Shown: positions 11,984-23,103 of the stretch, in pieces
Layout of the letters: each line of letters begins with the position of its first letter
Position numbering within the stretch: position 1 is the first letter of the stretch
Notes under the pieces: model-generated
Told to the model about the DNA's origin: nothing
Database searches by the model: none
What the model saw: the letters and a program-made list of their open reading frames with translations, nothing else
DNA from: Apostichopus parvimensis
Taxonomy: Eukaryota > Echinodermata > Holothuroidea > Aspidochirotida > Stichopodidae
Reading direction: 5' to 3'
Length of the DNA: 47,535 nt
Assembly: GCA_000934455.1 (NCBI GenBank)
Contig: KN882769.1
Location: 1 to 47,535, forward strand
Position numbers and translations under genes: made by a program

Positions 11984-14900
11984 CTGAAACAGTTGATAAA
12001 GTATGATAATTTTCACTCTGAACTCTTATGATGTTGCAAGCATTATAATGCAACATTTCAATGTTGTTATTCAACTAAAGCAGCAAAATTCAAAGCTTAA
12101 GTAATGTTATTCACATATTTCCAATAACAGACACAGCAAAGAAAAGGGCTTGTTGAAGGTATGCACACTACCTAGTCTATCATCTTCCACAACAGCAAAT
12201 TTTATCATGCAGCAGAAAGTATAGCCAAGCTTAATTTCCCCGTTCTCAGTGCCCCATACCTTACCCCACCTAATCCTGTATCAAACCACCTCAATTCATT
12301 GTGTATTGGCTTTACTGGTTTAATTTATTTTTGATGCATTTGAAAGGCATTCTATACTAATCCTTAAAACATACTGACAAATGAATTGTTTTTTAACCAT
12401 TATCTTCTTTTCATAGTTATCACCAAGATGTTTGCTTTGCTTCATGTTTGTAACAGCTATCAATGGTACTTCTATTACATCTACATGATATTTATCATGT
12501 CTTAGTTCATGGAATCATGGTATGGATGAATATGAGTTAAAAAAATGTCCAAAAGTGTTGATGATTTTGCTGAATAGGTAATATGCAGTTTATAATGGTA
12601 CAGACACAATTATATGCTATCTAGAACATAGATAGTTGGCATACAATACTCATAGTACACACATAAATGCATGATAATATCCTTATGAATATTCAGACAG
12701 AAAGCTTGATAACAGACCAATGAAGTGTAATATTTAAGAACTGGAAGACATTGAAATAGCAACAAAAGATACTGCTTGACATAATGGAAATGCAACACAA
12801 ATTCAATCTTAATTCAGTCTTAATTATTTTTACTCTGCTACGTTAATAATTGACAGAAGTTTATCACTCTATTCACTGCTCAGAGACGTTGACTTCCTGG
12901 ATTTGACCTCGAAATCAGCTGCCCTTTCATGTATATTTATGTATCTTTATCTTTCAACTGTGTTAAATTATAACACATTATTTATTCATGACAAACATAC
13001 AACTTTAGGTAAGTATTTAGACATTCTATTGCAAATGTTTCATCTTGAGCTTATTAATTAGCTAATTAAATAATTGCTGTCTCCTAGTTGCTCTCACATC
13101 ATAGCTGTTGCACATAATCTTTGTCTCTTTATAGTGTTGTCTCAATGGCTGAACATTACTAGCTGATCCATGATATCTACCTCATACAACACTGCTGATA
13201 CATCTCACAAAAAATTCTCCAATTTACCTGATGTTCCATGTGAATATGGGAAACACAACAACGTAAACAACAACAAACTGAAGTTGTGCTCTTGCCAATA
13301 TACAGCAATGATAAAAAAAATAACACTAGAGGAAGCATACTCAAGCAATGTACATTATGAAAGTTAATGATGTTAGACATAGTTGGACTGCAAAATTTAA
13401 ATTTGCTTACATTCATTTATATGAATTGCCTAAAATCCCTGACAGCATATCAGGAATTTAACTGAAAGTTTAAATTGATCTGGAATATTCAGTTCCTACT
13501 TTATATGTAATTGACAGAACTGCTTGAAAAACTTGAAAAGCAATGAATACAATGTTGACAAGTACAAGCATATGGCAAACAGTTAGGACCACTGCTTAGG
13601 CATGTCATCAGTTCTGCTTCTGTTTATTAAATACTTTGATTCTTGTGATGGCATAGTGTTACTTACAACAGGCTTACTATATACTTCTTGAACCCTTATA
13701 ACATTGTACACAAATTGTCAGCTATGAAATACAACTACGAAATTCCACAGACAGTAACTCCAAAAAAATCAAATGTTGTAAGAGGAATATACGTTTTACT
13801 GTAGAATTGAACTGAACAGTTTGCAAGCAATATTGAACATTCTCTCAATAGATTGCTTGACTTCTCGACATCAACTTCTTTTTGGGTGCATTCTATTTCT
13901 AGGGGGGAGGGGGGGGGGATCGGATGAGGGCAGGAATGATCAATTGCAAGTAAGATCATATTTGTTATCAACTTGCTTTGTTGGTCTCAAAATGTTTTCT
14001 TCCTTCTTATACTAATCTTCTTCTTTTTTTGTGTGTGCAGTAAACTACTGAATAGTTAGCAGTGCAGAGTGGCAGACAGATGTACTGAATGTTAACATGC
14101 AAAATAACAGCCTTTGTTATTTAAATAACTTTTCATTCTCAAACAAGAAACATCTTACAACAGCTATTGCTTTTTTGCTTTGTACATATATGAAATATAT
14201 ATGAAACAGCAATGACTATCAATGTCTTTATCTGAAAATGAAAAATGCAATTTGATACAATGTAGATGTTACAAACTGATGCGCAAATTTTGAAATTTGG
14301 CTACAAAACTTTTCACCATTTCACTCACTTGAACTGTATTCTGACACAATATTCTGTAACACTGTTATTTCTGTAAATGTCCATGATTATCAGAAAATGC
14401 CAAGAATTGTAAATGTAGTCATTAAATTGGACAGTACAATAATTTACCAAAGAAGAAATCTAAACATTGCACTTATGAAACATCAAGGTTATGGGACCCT
14501 TCTAATATTAGAACAGATTTTCCTTTACTTAATCTGTTGAAGAGAGCTTTTCTGATATTCACACATACAACAAGTTTGTATGAAAAGAGACTTACTATTC
14601 ACAGGAGAATGAAACATCTATTGAATTGCTTTCTCTGTTTCTCCATTGTCACTGACAATATTAACTGTACTTCAAACATTGAAAGGACTAGTCCCAGTAG
14701 TAGTAACAATATTGCAGTATCCTGAAAGTAAGGCACACTACCTTATCCAAGACTGTATTGTATGTGTAAAAGTAACTAAGGGATGCTGTGCTTATTCATA
14801 CCTTTTTGGCGAATGCTAAAGACTTCTTGAACGGTTGAAAAGGGTTAGACACCTGACTGTAGCCATACTAACGTGTGTGTAGTTGCATCGAATTCATTGC

Positions 14901-15716
14901 ATTCACCCTTTGCGGAAAAAAATTCTTTGACTAATCAAAGCGTGAATGCAAGCTTTGCGAACCATCTTATTTCATGCTGTTATCTTGCAGCTAAAAAGCA
15001 CACTCTGTAATAATACTAAGCACCATCTCCTATTAAACCTCTACGGAATAACTATTTCATTCAAATTTAGAGAAAAATTATGTTCAAACATATAACGCAA
15101 CTAAAATTAATTTCCAAATGGGCAGATTGCCTTGTTTAATAAGGAGCCCTTAACCTGTGATATCTTTCAAATCAAACAAGATCATCCTTAGCTGTTTCTG
15201 GAAGTTGATCATAACAGTTGTATCTTTCACATACAACAATAATGATTGTGTGGGTTTGTGTCTCCTTTGATCCTTACCAGATTTATATTACCATAGAAGC
15301 CTTGGCCCTGATTCTTGCATGTAAAGTAGGTTAGACTTTTGGTGCATTTTCAGTGAATGTATTACAAGGCTACCCTATGGTGTTTGTATTTTAAGAATAT
15401 AAAATGGCTTCTCCAAGTTCTTAAGCATATGTTGTGATGTGAATGCAATATGGTAGCTACATAACATGTTCATGAACAATTATTTGGTGGGAAACATGGT
15501 AGAAGCACAATATAATTATTGAATTATGATCATTTTTTGATGTCTGTTAAAAAGCTAACTTTCCACTTCTAAGGTCTTCTGGTGTTTTTAATCAATCCTT
15601 TCCATACGTTTCACAGATCATTATGGAGCCCAAATATTGAGCGTTTTCATTATTCGAAAGCTAAATGAAAATAGCATCTGAGGTAAATCATGTGCATGAT
15701 ATGAAAATGCTCTTAC
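11984..15716. other. Intron, no confident feature
   Basis: AT-rich sequence with a poly-G tract near 13902-13918. The short ORFs here (for example 13177-13416 and 14537-14725) lack domains and suitable splice sites. Further mini-exons could be hidden. Confidence 0.45.
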
Positions 15717-15737
15717 CAGTTGCTAATGTTGTAGAAA
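15717..15737 (-). CDS. Candidate stalk micro-exon (21 nt, or 51 nt to 15767)
   Basis: Donor gtaagagc is strong. The acceptor gatctcttcttgaag gives a 21-nt exon reading (V)STTLAT. The alternative acceptor ctattttag, 30 nt further up, gives a 51-nt exon (to 15767) that adds KWYKRSLLE. Both are open and phase 1-1, like the confirmed stalk exons. The Thr-rich peptide fits the stalk. Confidence 0.4.
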
Positions 15738-16385
15738 CTTCAAGAAGAGATCTTTTGTACCATTTTTCTAAAATAGAAGCTGATTAACACAATAGACACG
15801 TTGAGTAGACAAGAGAGGTATTACAGAGTAAAGCAGTCACACAAAGACGAGAGGAGAGACATTTCCTTACACGTTTGGATAGTCAACATCTTATCTCTGA
15901 AGTAATTCTGAAGTATGCTCATCATCTTTCCATGGCAACATAAAGCAAACTACACATTACAAAACAGGTCATCTAGGTCATCTTAATGATTAATAAATAG
16001 AAATAGATTCTCATGGTGAACACAATTACACAAATAACTCTTCACATCGATTCGTGTTGCAATATTATAACTCAAGTAATTTTTTAATTTCAGTGAAGAA
16101 AAAGTTATCATCAGCCCATTAGAGGCATAATGTGTAGGCATATACCCACCCAGTTTGAAGTACATCAAGTTTATGGTTTTGGAGTAGTTTGTGTAACACT
16201 TTTTTGCACGAATTTGGCCAAAGTAGAACTTTGACCTACCTTTTCATCATGTGACCTTTAGTTTTTTACATATTTATTGCATTGATAACACATATGCATC
16301 CTCACAACATTCACGAAGGGGGGGGGGGGTAGAAGTACAATATCTCATTAATATCTCTTTGCTCTTATGAAATGGGTACTAATAT

Positions 16386-16537
16386 ACTTACTGGTTTATA
16401 TATTTACGAGCGACCCGCTTACCTGTCTCCCCACAACATTAGCACCACATTCTACCGTGTCTAGTATGCCCTGGTAATCTTTTAACACTGTGCACCCTCA
16501 GTGACCGGCCACTTGCGGTCAATGCCCTCCTTCTCAT
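16386..16537. repeat. DIRS right inverted terminal repeat with extension
   Basis: It reads 'acttactggtttatatattt', then the variant cgagcgacc, then cgcttacctgtctccccaca. The inner part from about 16400 is the reverse complement of 22463-22602. The first 15 or so bases (acttactggtttat) are not in the left terminus, matching the known right-ITR extension of DIRS-1. Confidence 0.85.
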
Positions 16538-16972
16538 GAGACCACTTCCCTTCCAAAGTGGTCCCTGACGCGACCTCGGGGGGGGGTGGCGGGCAAACCC
16601 CGCCACCCGCCGAGCTCGCCGAGAAGAAAATCTTACGCTAACAAAAGCTGCTGATGCCTCCAGGCAGGGGGGGAACCCACCCCGAGAAGTCGGGGGGGGG
16701 GGGGCCGCCCTCCGTAACCCCGTAGGCGTGCCTACCTCTAAACTAACAGAGGCCTAATTGGACAAAAACGAAGAGGCCATTACTACCTTAGATGGTAAAC
16801 TGTAACTTGGAATACCAAAGTAAGGAAAACCACTCACCGATAGACAAGGAGCCGTAGGCGAACCAGTGGATGGCGATGTCTATTGACGAGAACATGAGTC
16901 ATGAGTCAGGTCGAACGACCGCTCCACCGTCCGGCTGTGTCCCACCTCCCTCGGGGGAGGGTGGCGGGAAAT

Positions 16973-17071
16973 GGAGACAGGTAAGCAGGTCGCTCGTAAA
17001 TATATAAACCAGTAAGTTTTATCATATTTACTTCGCTCCCCGCTTACCTGTCTCCCCACAACATTAGCACC
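16973..17071. repeat. DIRS internal complementary region
   Basis: The first half (16973-17017) is the inverse of the right terminus, including its diagnostic gtcgctcg and the accagtaagt extension. The second half (about 17025-17071) has the ttcgctccccgc variant and is the inverse of the left terminus at 22555-22602. Each half carries the variant bases of one terminus, so it is not simply two adjacent insertions. In the DIRS model this region templates joining of the ends into a circle. Confidence 0.75.
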
Positions 17072-17079
17072 GAGTGGCA

Positions 17080-17960
17080 CTGCCCGATGGTGGGAGGCCC
17101 GAGGGGTGGGACCCCCGGAGCTCGCATCACCGAGCGACCAAAGCCGAATCGGCCTGTAGTGTGTCCGATAGGTAGCAGGCGACGAAGCGATTGGAGTCTT
17201 CCAAGCCGCCGCCTTGAAGAAGTCTACTATCTGAAAGCCTGTGAACAGGGCTGTAGAAGCTGTGAAACCCCTGATGTCGTGAGCCCTAGATCTGCCTGGA
17301 CCTGTAGCCAGAGGGCGAAAATTTCCACCAATCAGCGGGACAAGGTATCCTTCAAGGCTGCTGAGTAAGGCACTCGAGGGAGGAAGAACAGAGATCTTGT
17401 GTTCTGTTGAGGTACCACTTCAGTGCCCCAACAGGAAAACCATAGTCTGTCCTCGGGGATCAAAAAGAATGTCTTGATCTCTGGGATGATGATGTCTCCC
17501 GGTAGGAGAGCCCGAACCTGGTTCTTGGCGAAGAAGGATGGGTCGGGAACTATCTGCACCCCACAAACCGTAGGATCGTAAGGCGCCTTAGTCAAGGCGT
17601 GCCGTTGTTGCCTGGCGTGGAGCCGTAGAGGAAGCCCTGATGGAAGGCGGCAATAGCCAAACGATGGTTCTTGATCGTCGATTCGTCAAAAACCTGCTTC
17701 CCTTCTTAGAACAGTGTGAGTAAGGGGTTGGCGATCGATAGAGAGGCCATGGTAGGCAGAGTCTGTCTCATTCGGCATACTCCGAATCTCCGTAGGCGGG
17801 AAATGTAAGTCGCCACGGTTGTTCTCCCTCTGGCGGCGAAAGTCCTTTCTGTCTGAGGGAAGACCGGACAATTTCCGGGCAACTAATTGTAGGCCCTTGC
17901 TGTCTGGGTGAGCCAGCGCCCCCTGTCTCTGGGACAACAGATGTGGTGTACATGAAACCT
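17080..17960 (-). pseudogene. Decayed DIRS tyrosine recombinase (YR) with RNase H tail
   Basis: Fragments in shifted frames follow the YR order on the minus strand: LLSQRQGALAHPD and LQLVARKLSG (end of the RT/RNase H region); STIKNHRLAIAAFHQGF (N-terminal SAM-like part); VPDPSFFAKNQVRALLPG; a frame-shifted ALKWYLNRT; KDTLSRW; and RAHDIRG at 17270-17281, the catalytic H-x-x-R box. SPATYRTHY follows near 17157-17180, where the nucleophilic Tyr is expected. Several stops and frameshifts break it. The segment that should carry the first catalytic Arg is missing between AFHQGF and VPDPSF, so the enzyme would be inactive even without the frameshifts. Upstream fragments continue to about 18068. Confidence 0.75.
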
Positions 17961-18274
17961 GATATGGTTATCTTTTGCGGATAGCGTGTTGGAGCAGATC
18001 CTCTGCCCTGCTGACGCCACTGTGGTGCAGGAAAGCAGTTTCTCTGTATCTGCTGCTAAAGAAGTCAAGTACAGTGGCCTGTATGGTGACCTTGTTAGCG
18101 CTTGCAGAACCGCAGCACTCGCAGTACTGCTTGTAGTACCACGGTACCGCTGATGACCCCTTCAGTTATCAACCAGTTGCAATCAGAAAAGCTCTGAAGA
18201 AAAGGAAAGCCCTGATGATGTAGACCTAAGCTGTACACTGCAGTGAGGTTTAATGGAGGTTCTTTCCATGATAA

Positions 18275-18532
18275 ATATTATTAATAATAATATTGAGGAT
18301 TGATAAAGCGCAAACCTATCCACCGATAACGATGCCAGAGGCGCCTAACAATATTACCCTGGTCAACGATAACCTGTCAAACATATAGACAAATCCCTCC
18401 TGGATGGAAAGACGCAATGGAGATAAAGCGCCTTGCCCAAGGACACAACGGAATGATCTGGTCAGGACTCAAACCTGCAAGCCTTATATCACCAGTCCAC
18501 TGCCTTCACCACTTGACCACAGTGCTCTCAAA
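18275..18532 (-). mobile_element. tRNA-derived SINE 1
   Basis: On the minus strand it starts gagcactgtggtcaagtgg (box A-like). It then carries gcaggtttgagtcctgacc (box B-like), a body with ccttgggcaaggcgcttta, and an ATT-rich tail. The order of the two pol III boxes and the AT-repeat tail identify a SINE. It is nested in the DIRS element. Confidence 0.7.
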
Positions 18533-18599
18533 AAATGAGTACTGAATGGGTAGTTTGCTTCATCAGAATCTTAGTCAATGCTACAACTGCTATATGTGA

Positions 18600-18870
18600 C
18601 TCCTACAACTATATATATGCATTTATGTATGTATTTTAGATCATCCTGCAAGTAGGAACTTGTGAAGAAGCCTCATTGGCTTATCAAAGCCGCAAGCTGA
18701 CCGAAGTCAATCTCTTACATTCATATTTAACGTCCATGATTATGAGTTGTCAACAACTCTGTGACTGGACGACATACATTAATCTTGGAGTGACTTGAAC
18801 CGGGGACCTTATGATTGAAAGGCACCAGCTTTAACCACTGAGCTAACTGAGCTATAGATCTACCCATCAG
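18600..18870 (-). mobile_element. tRNA-derived SINE 2
   Basis: On the minus strand, tatagctcagttagctcagt (box A), ggttaaagctggtgcctttc and ccccggttcaagtcac (box B) mimic a tRNA but lack a foldable acceptor stem. The body continues through gacttcggtcagcttgcggc. It is nested in the DIRS element; its 3' boundary near 18600 is approximate. Confidence 0.65.
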
Positions 18871-18984
18871 AAACAAACTCCCAACAGGAACCGTGAAGAT
18901 GGTGAGAGGGTGGGTTTGTAGAAATTCCACCTCATTAATCCCTGGCTGCTTAAAGGAGCCTTGGGGGTTACTCAGCAAACACAA

Positions 18985-19250
18985 AAGCGTTATTAAACGT
19001 TTCGTCTTTTGTTATGATAACGGTATTTGTGGTGTAAGAAATATGTCACCGAAAACGTTTTCGGGCTATTATTTCAAAACAATTTTCGCTAAGACATTAA
19101 TATAACATTAATATAACATTAATATCTCATAGAAACGTTATGTCGACGTTTTTAAAACACCACATTTAACGTAATAAATACGTATTAAATGTTATGATAA
19201 CGTACATGTTACTTCTCAAATCTCTTCATGTCGAGATGTGTCAATTTCGT
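18985..19250. other. AT-rich segment with 'taacatt' repeats
   Basis: Several attaatataacatt units and aacgttatg/cataacgt-like inverted motifs occur. It lies where DIRS reverse transcriptase would be expected but shows no coding similarity. It is probably another small nested element. Confidence 0.35.
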
Positions 19251-19555
19251 AGTTCAGTAAAAGTTTCCAACTTCCTATTGAAACCACCTAGTGCGTAGTC
19301 ACGGCTAGGCCATCAGGTGCTACAAAATGCAATTCTGGTTAAAATGTCAGAACATCGAACATTATTCATGAAGCGCATACTGTATGTTCGGAGCGTGTTA
19401 GCGCTTGTAACTTTGCTGGGGTTCTATCCTACCCCTTTTCCAACTTACTAACGCGTTTGTCTTGGTAATTCACCAAAGAAATAGAGAAGCTTATTCCATA
19501 GGATCGCTCACATAGTCGACAGCTCGTTGCAGCACAAGTTGAGCTCACACGTTGC

Positions 19556-19825
19556 AAGCCAGGTGACTGCTTGGCCCCCTTCCTCTCTTATCAAATGTAC
19601 TGTACAGCGTTGTATATTTTCCTGGCAGTTTGCCAAGTTTCTAAGAAGTTTACTTTTTCCTGGCAGTTTGCCAGGTTTGTCAGGTGACTGCTTGGCCCCC
19701 CTCCTCTCTTAACAAATGTACAGCGTTACACATTTTTCTGGCAGTTTGCCAAGGTTCTAAGAAGTTTTCGTTTTCCTGGCAGTTTGGCAGGTTCGAGAAA
19801 GTTCTCTTCCTGGCAGTTTGCTAGG
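19556..19825. repeat. Tandem repeat, about 125-130 bp x 2, with 'cctggcagtttgcca' sub-repeats
   Basis: 'caggtgactgcttggccccc' begins two successive units (about 19559 and 19681). Within and after them 'cctggcagtttgcca' or a near copy recurs about six times. It is noncoding. Confidence 0.8.
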
Positions 19826-20076
19826 GCTAAGACGTTTAAGTAAAAAGAATACGTCTTGAGAACCGATTTGAAACCATTCAGTCTTGCGCATTTTAATATG
19901 TTCTGGAAGTGAGTTCCACAAGTAAGTGTTTTAAACAAAAGTAAGGTTTTAAACCTACACATATGAGCAACACCTGCGATGAATTATAATTAGAAAGGAG
20001 TATCACTAGCGAGGAGGAATATGACCCATGAATGCCCAGGAAATCTATGTCATGTCCTGGTTTCTACTGTTACTTG

Positions 20077-20468
20077 TTAAACACACATTTGGGATGTGTA
20101 GCGAGTAATGGTGTAGCGATTGTGGTGTTTTTCCGCAATTGACGCGAACCTGTCGTTTGGAAACACGAGCCGGGGAATGAAGATGTCTCCCGTTGTGGTT
20201 CCTCGGGCCCTAGGAGTCTCCGGAAGATCGTCGCAGCTCAAGCTGCTAGTTCCGGGGGGCAACACTCCCCACGACGTAGGGTACTCTTCCTCCTCTGGGA
20301 AGCGGGAGTAACCGTTCTCTGAAACCCGAAATCTAGGGGGTCGACCTCGTCGTCTATGCCGGACAGGTTGGCCGACGCTCTGCAAACCAGAACGTCCTCA
20401 CCTTTGGTCTGAGATTGATCGTGGTGTCGCGGCCGGGTTGGCCGTGGGTTGCGATCGCTTCTCGGCAA
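20077..20468 (-). pseudogene. DIRS gag-like region (tentative)
   Basis: Two overlapping frames together read as an acidic, Pro/Ser-rich protein. One contains LSGIDDEVDPLDFGFQ, the other FPEEEEYPTSWGVLPPG and RFASIAEKHHNRYTITR. The position, 5' of the recombinase after the left ITR, is where DIRS Gag lies. I do not recognise a diagnostic gag motif, so the name rests on position and composition. Confidence 0.4.
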
Positions 20469-20489
20469 ATGTCTCTCGGGGCCGGCTCT

Positions 20490-20875
20490 CTTTTCAGATT
20501 GGGCGCTTGCCCCTGCTACCCCATTCTGGGGGCCCAGTAGTTGTTACTCTCGTTAGCTCCCGGCCTCGGGACCGGCCGCTGCCCCAGTTAGGAGGTCTGT
20601 GGACCGGGATTCTGCCCCTGCTACCCCGTTCTGGGGGCCCGGCAGTTGTGATTCTCGTCGGGTCCCGGCTTCGGGACCGGTTTTGGACTTCCGAGCCCAT
20701 GTCTGGGGACCCAGAATTCGATTGCGGCTCCAGTTCCCGGCTTCGGGACTGTTCTCGGATCCGGAGTGGAACCTCGGTTCCGGACTCCCTCTCGGGTCAT
20801 CTCTTTCTCGGATCCGGAGTGGAACCTCGGTTCCGGGCTCCCTCTCGGGTCTCGCCGGACCCGGGCTCCCGGAGC
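20490..20875. repeat. GC-rich tandem repeats with 'ggatccggagtggaacctcg'
   Basis: 'ggatccggagtggaacctcggttccgg' occurs twice (about 20758 and 20811). 'cccctgctacccc-ttctgggggccc' occurs twice (about 20511 and 20616), and 'ccggcttcgggac' several times. Long ORFs exist on both strands because stops are rare in this GC-rich sequence. Coding would be on the minus strand if it is part of gag. Confidence 0.7.
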
Positions 20876-21035
20876 CCATCTCTGTGTGAGTACCACGTCG
20901 GGTACCACTCTCCTCGACCCGGACATTCTGTCCGTTCCGGTTGGAATTTTTAATGGGCTTTTTATTGGCCTTGAGCCTTGCCTTCCCCCTTGGTCATGTA
21001 ATCCGAACGGCGTCGGGACCTTGGGGGGAGCAATT

Positions 21036-21068
21036 TCTCTTTCTCCTCTCTCTCTCTCTCTCTGTCTC
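21036..21068. repeat. TC microsatellite
   Basis: A run of ct/tc dinucleotides inside the DIRS element. Confidence 0.85.
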
Positions 21069-21399
21069 CCCTCCGGCCCTCTCTTGGCCACTCTCCACTC
21101 CATCTCCAACCAACTCTCTCGCTTCTTCCTCACCTCCAGTCTCTCCTGCAATTTCCGCCCCTCTCGGAGAACCGTTGGGGGTACGGGATGAGGTCCAGTT
21201 TGCCCCGGAGCTTCAAACGCTGGCTAGCCAGCCATGTGTCAAATTCTTGCCAAAGTGCTGGCGTAAACAAGATTTAGACCAACAAGGGTCTCTGGGCTAC
21301 AGGTCCTGCCTCTGGGGCAAGGATCCTGGCCATCCCCCGCCCGATCCGGGCGGAATAATAATAATGATAATCAGCAGTTATCTTAACAATTGACACATT

Positions 21400-22200
21400 T
21401 CAAGTGGCTCCGAGTACATGACTGAAAAACTGAAAAAAACGTTAGGAAAGACTAGAAGGAGTAGTCTATCGTAAGAACGTAAACTAACCATGGAAATGGA
21501 AGAAGCAGGGTGGGCATGTAAACTAACAGAGAGTAGAGATACGTGACAAAAATATTGCGCCCCGCTAGGGGCTCGCGGCTTACAAAGTACGCTACAAAAG
21601 TGAAACACCAACACTTAGATAAGCGACCAAGTAATGAAAGTACTTGAAAACGATCCAACATCTTATAAGAAGTATAACGGATAAAAACATGTAAACAAAA
21701 GGCGAGATACCGCCCATCCGCGCTAATGGGGAACCGCTACAATGTACGCTACAAAAGTGCCACCCAACACTTCGAAAAAGCGACCAAGTAACGAAGTACA
21801 TGAACGAGCAAACATCTTATAAGAAGTATAACAGATAAAAACATGTAAACAAAGGCGAGATACCGCCCATCCGCGCTAATGCCGAATAGGGGCTCGTGGC
21901 TTACAACGTACGCTACAAAAGTGAAACCCAACACTTTGAGAGCGAACAAGTAACGAAATACATGAAAACAATCAAAACATCTTAAGAGAACTGCCTATCC
22001 ACGATAGTGTGTGATAGGGGCTCGCGGCTTACAAAGTACGCTACAAAAGTGAAAACCCAACACTTAGAAAGCGAACAAGTAACGAAAGTACATGACAACA
22101 ATCATAACATCTTAGAAGAAGTATAACAGAAAAAAAAACATGTACACAAAGATGAGAAACCGCCTATCCGCGATAGTGTGAAATAGGCGGAACGAACGAA
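21400..22200. repeat. Tandem repeat, about 130-165 bp, 4 copies, in DIRS 5' region
   Basis: 'gtacgctacaaaag' recurs at 21587, 21743, 21908 and 22035. It is accompanied by aggggctcgcggcttac, catcttataagaagtataac and cgagataccgcccatccgcg. The array lies between the left ITR and the gag-like region, so it belongs to the element's 5' untranslated leader. Confidence 0.85.
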
Positions 22201-22462
22201 GTAGTTTCGCGGAACTACTACCTGAGAAAATAACGTTACGCTAATAAAAAACGAACACATGGGCGAGAGTTGCACACTAAAAACAGCCCCCAAACTCCCT
22301 TCCCTATAAGAAAAGGATACTTATCAGGCTGTAAAAGGCTGTTGAAACGCTTAGAAATCCTAAAGGATGTCTTCTAGGTAATAATCCAATGTAATCCGGG
22401 CAGTTTTCGAAAGATTTGAATCCACTACGAAAAACGCATGAGTAAACACTTTGGATGGTAGA

Positions 22463-22602
22463 ATGAGAAGGAGGGCATTGACCGCAAGTGGCCGGTCACT
22501 GAGGGTACACAGTGTTAAAAGATTACCAGGGCATACTAGACACGGTAGAATGTGGTGCTAATGTTGTGGGGAGACAGGTAAGCGGGGAGCGAAGTAAATA
22601 TA
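22463..22602. repeat. DIRS left inverted terminal repeat
   Basis: It is the inverse of 16400-16537 over about 140 bp, including ggtcaatgccctcc and tagtatgccctggtaatctt. It ends ggggagcgaagtaaatat. Confidence 0.85.
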
Positions 22603-23059
22603 TAGAATCTGCAAAATCATCAGGTATTTCAAGTGAGTGAAGATGTAAGTTGATGAAGTTGACCCTAAATATCTTTTTGACAAATTATTAGCGGTACAAT
22701 CATGTTGGTATCATCACGTTACATGTTCTAAACAATTCCTTGTAAGACACAGGATGATATCATCATATTGATATATATCTCTTAACCCTTTTGCTATGTA
22801 ATAATACCACAGTGTATAACATGTATTTTAGTTGCTAAAGGTGGTGCGCCGTCTGTATAAAAACCTTGTCTCTGGTGTTGGTAGCTGAACATAATAATAA
22901 ACTATCTCAATACCTTTCGACATTTCCTCAAAGAATTACGAGTAGCAGGTTCATATACACCCCCCCCCCGCCCCACCCACACAGCTATACCTGTCCCAAC
23001 TTCCTGCACGTCTACTAATTATTAGTCCGACTGGTATATGTGCAGTGCATAAGGAGACT
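22603..23059. other. Intron, nothing recognised
   Basis: AT-rich intron between the DIRS left end and the EGF relics, with a C-run near 22962-22970. Confidence 0.4.
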
Positions 23060-23103
23060 AACTTACAAAATGTGTTAAGGTGAATGTAAACAGGGATTGG
23101 GAG
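23060..23103 (-). pseudogene. Broken EGF exon relic 2 (5' part only)
   Basis: An acceptor-like cag is followed by codons for (A)PNPCLHSP and then an in-frame stop. The flank 'gggagctgg' plus intron sequence resembles the start of relic 1, so this appears to be a third, more eroded copy of the EGF exon. The boundary away from the acceptor is uncertain. Confidence 0.45.

Larger units (their letters stand above)
16386..22602 (-). mobile_element. DIRS-type tyrosine-recombinase retroelement, non-autonomous and decayed
   Basis: About 6.2 kb on the minus strand, bounded by inverted terminal repeats at 16386-16537 and 22463-22602. An internal complementary region at 16973-17071 is made of one half that matches the right terminus and one half that matches the left terminus. 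This is the known DIRS-1 architecture. The order on the minus strand is left ITR, tandem repeats, GC-rich gag-like region, nested repeats and SINEs, end of the RNase H region, tyrosine recombinase, internal complementary region, right ITR. No reverse transcriptase was recognised. No target duplication is expected for DIRS and none is obvious. It sits in an intron of the host gene, in the same orientation. Confidence 0.82.

Noticed and set aside
14640-14745. Possible exon after acceptor cttactttcag reading YCNIVTTTGTSPF
   Set aside because: The Thr-rich peptide is suggestive, but no donor precedes the in-frame stop.
16386-17017. A separate 630-bp element next to a second element at 17025-22602
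   Set aside because: The end variants pair across the whole 16386-22602 span: the right-terminus variant matches only one half of the junction and the left-terminus variant the other, as expected for a DIRS internal complementary region. Two adjacent elements remain a weaker alternative.
16880-17368. ORFs on both strands across the DIRS internal complementary region
   Set aside because: They are translations of the terminal-repeat junction and the recombinase remnant in the wrong frame or strand. Only the HDIR-containing minus frame is meaningful.
18727-18870. A real tRNA gene on the minus strand
   Set aside because: Box A and B motifs are present, but the region has duplicated agctcagt, no pairing acceptor stem and a long non-tRNA body, so it is a SINE.
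20438-21393. Long plus-strand ORFs in GC-rich DNA (171, 150 and 141 codons)
   Set aside because: They are low-complexity Arg/Pro/Gly/Ser translations of GC-rich tandem repeats and are open on both strands. The coding direction of the enclosing DIRS element is minus.
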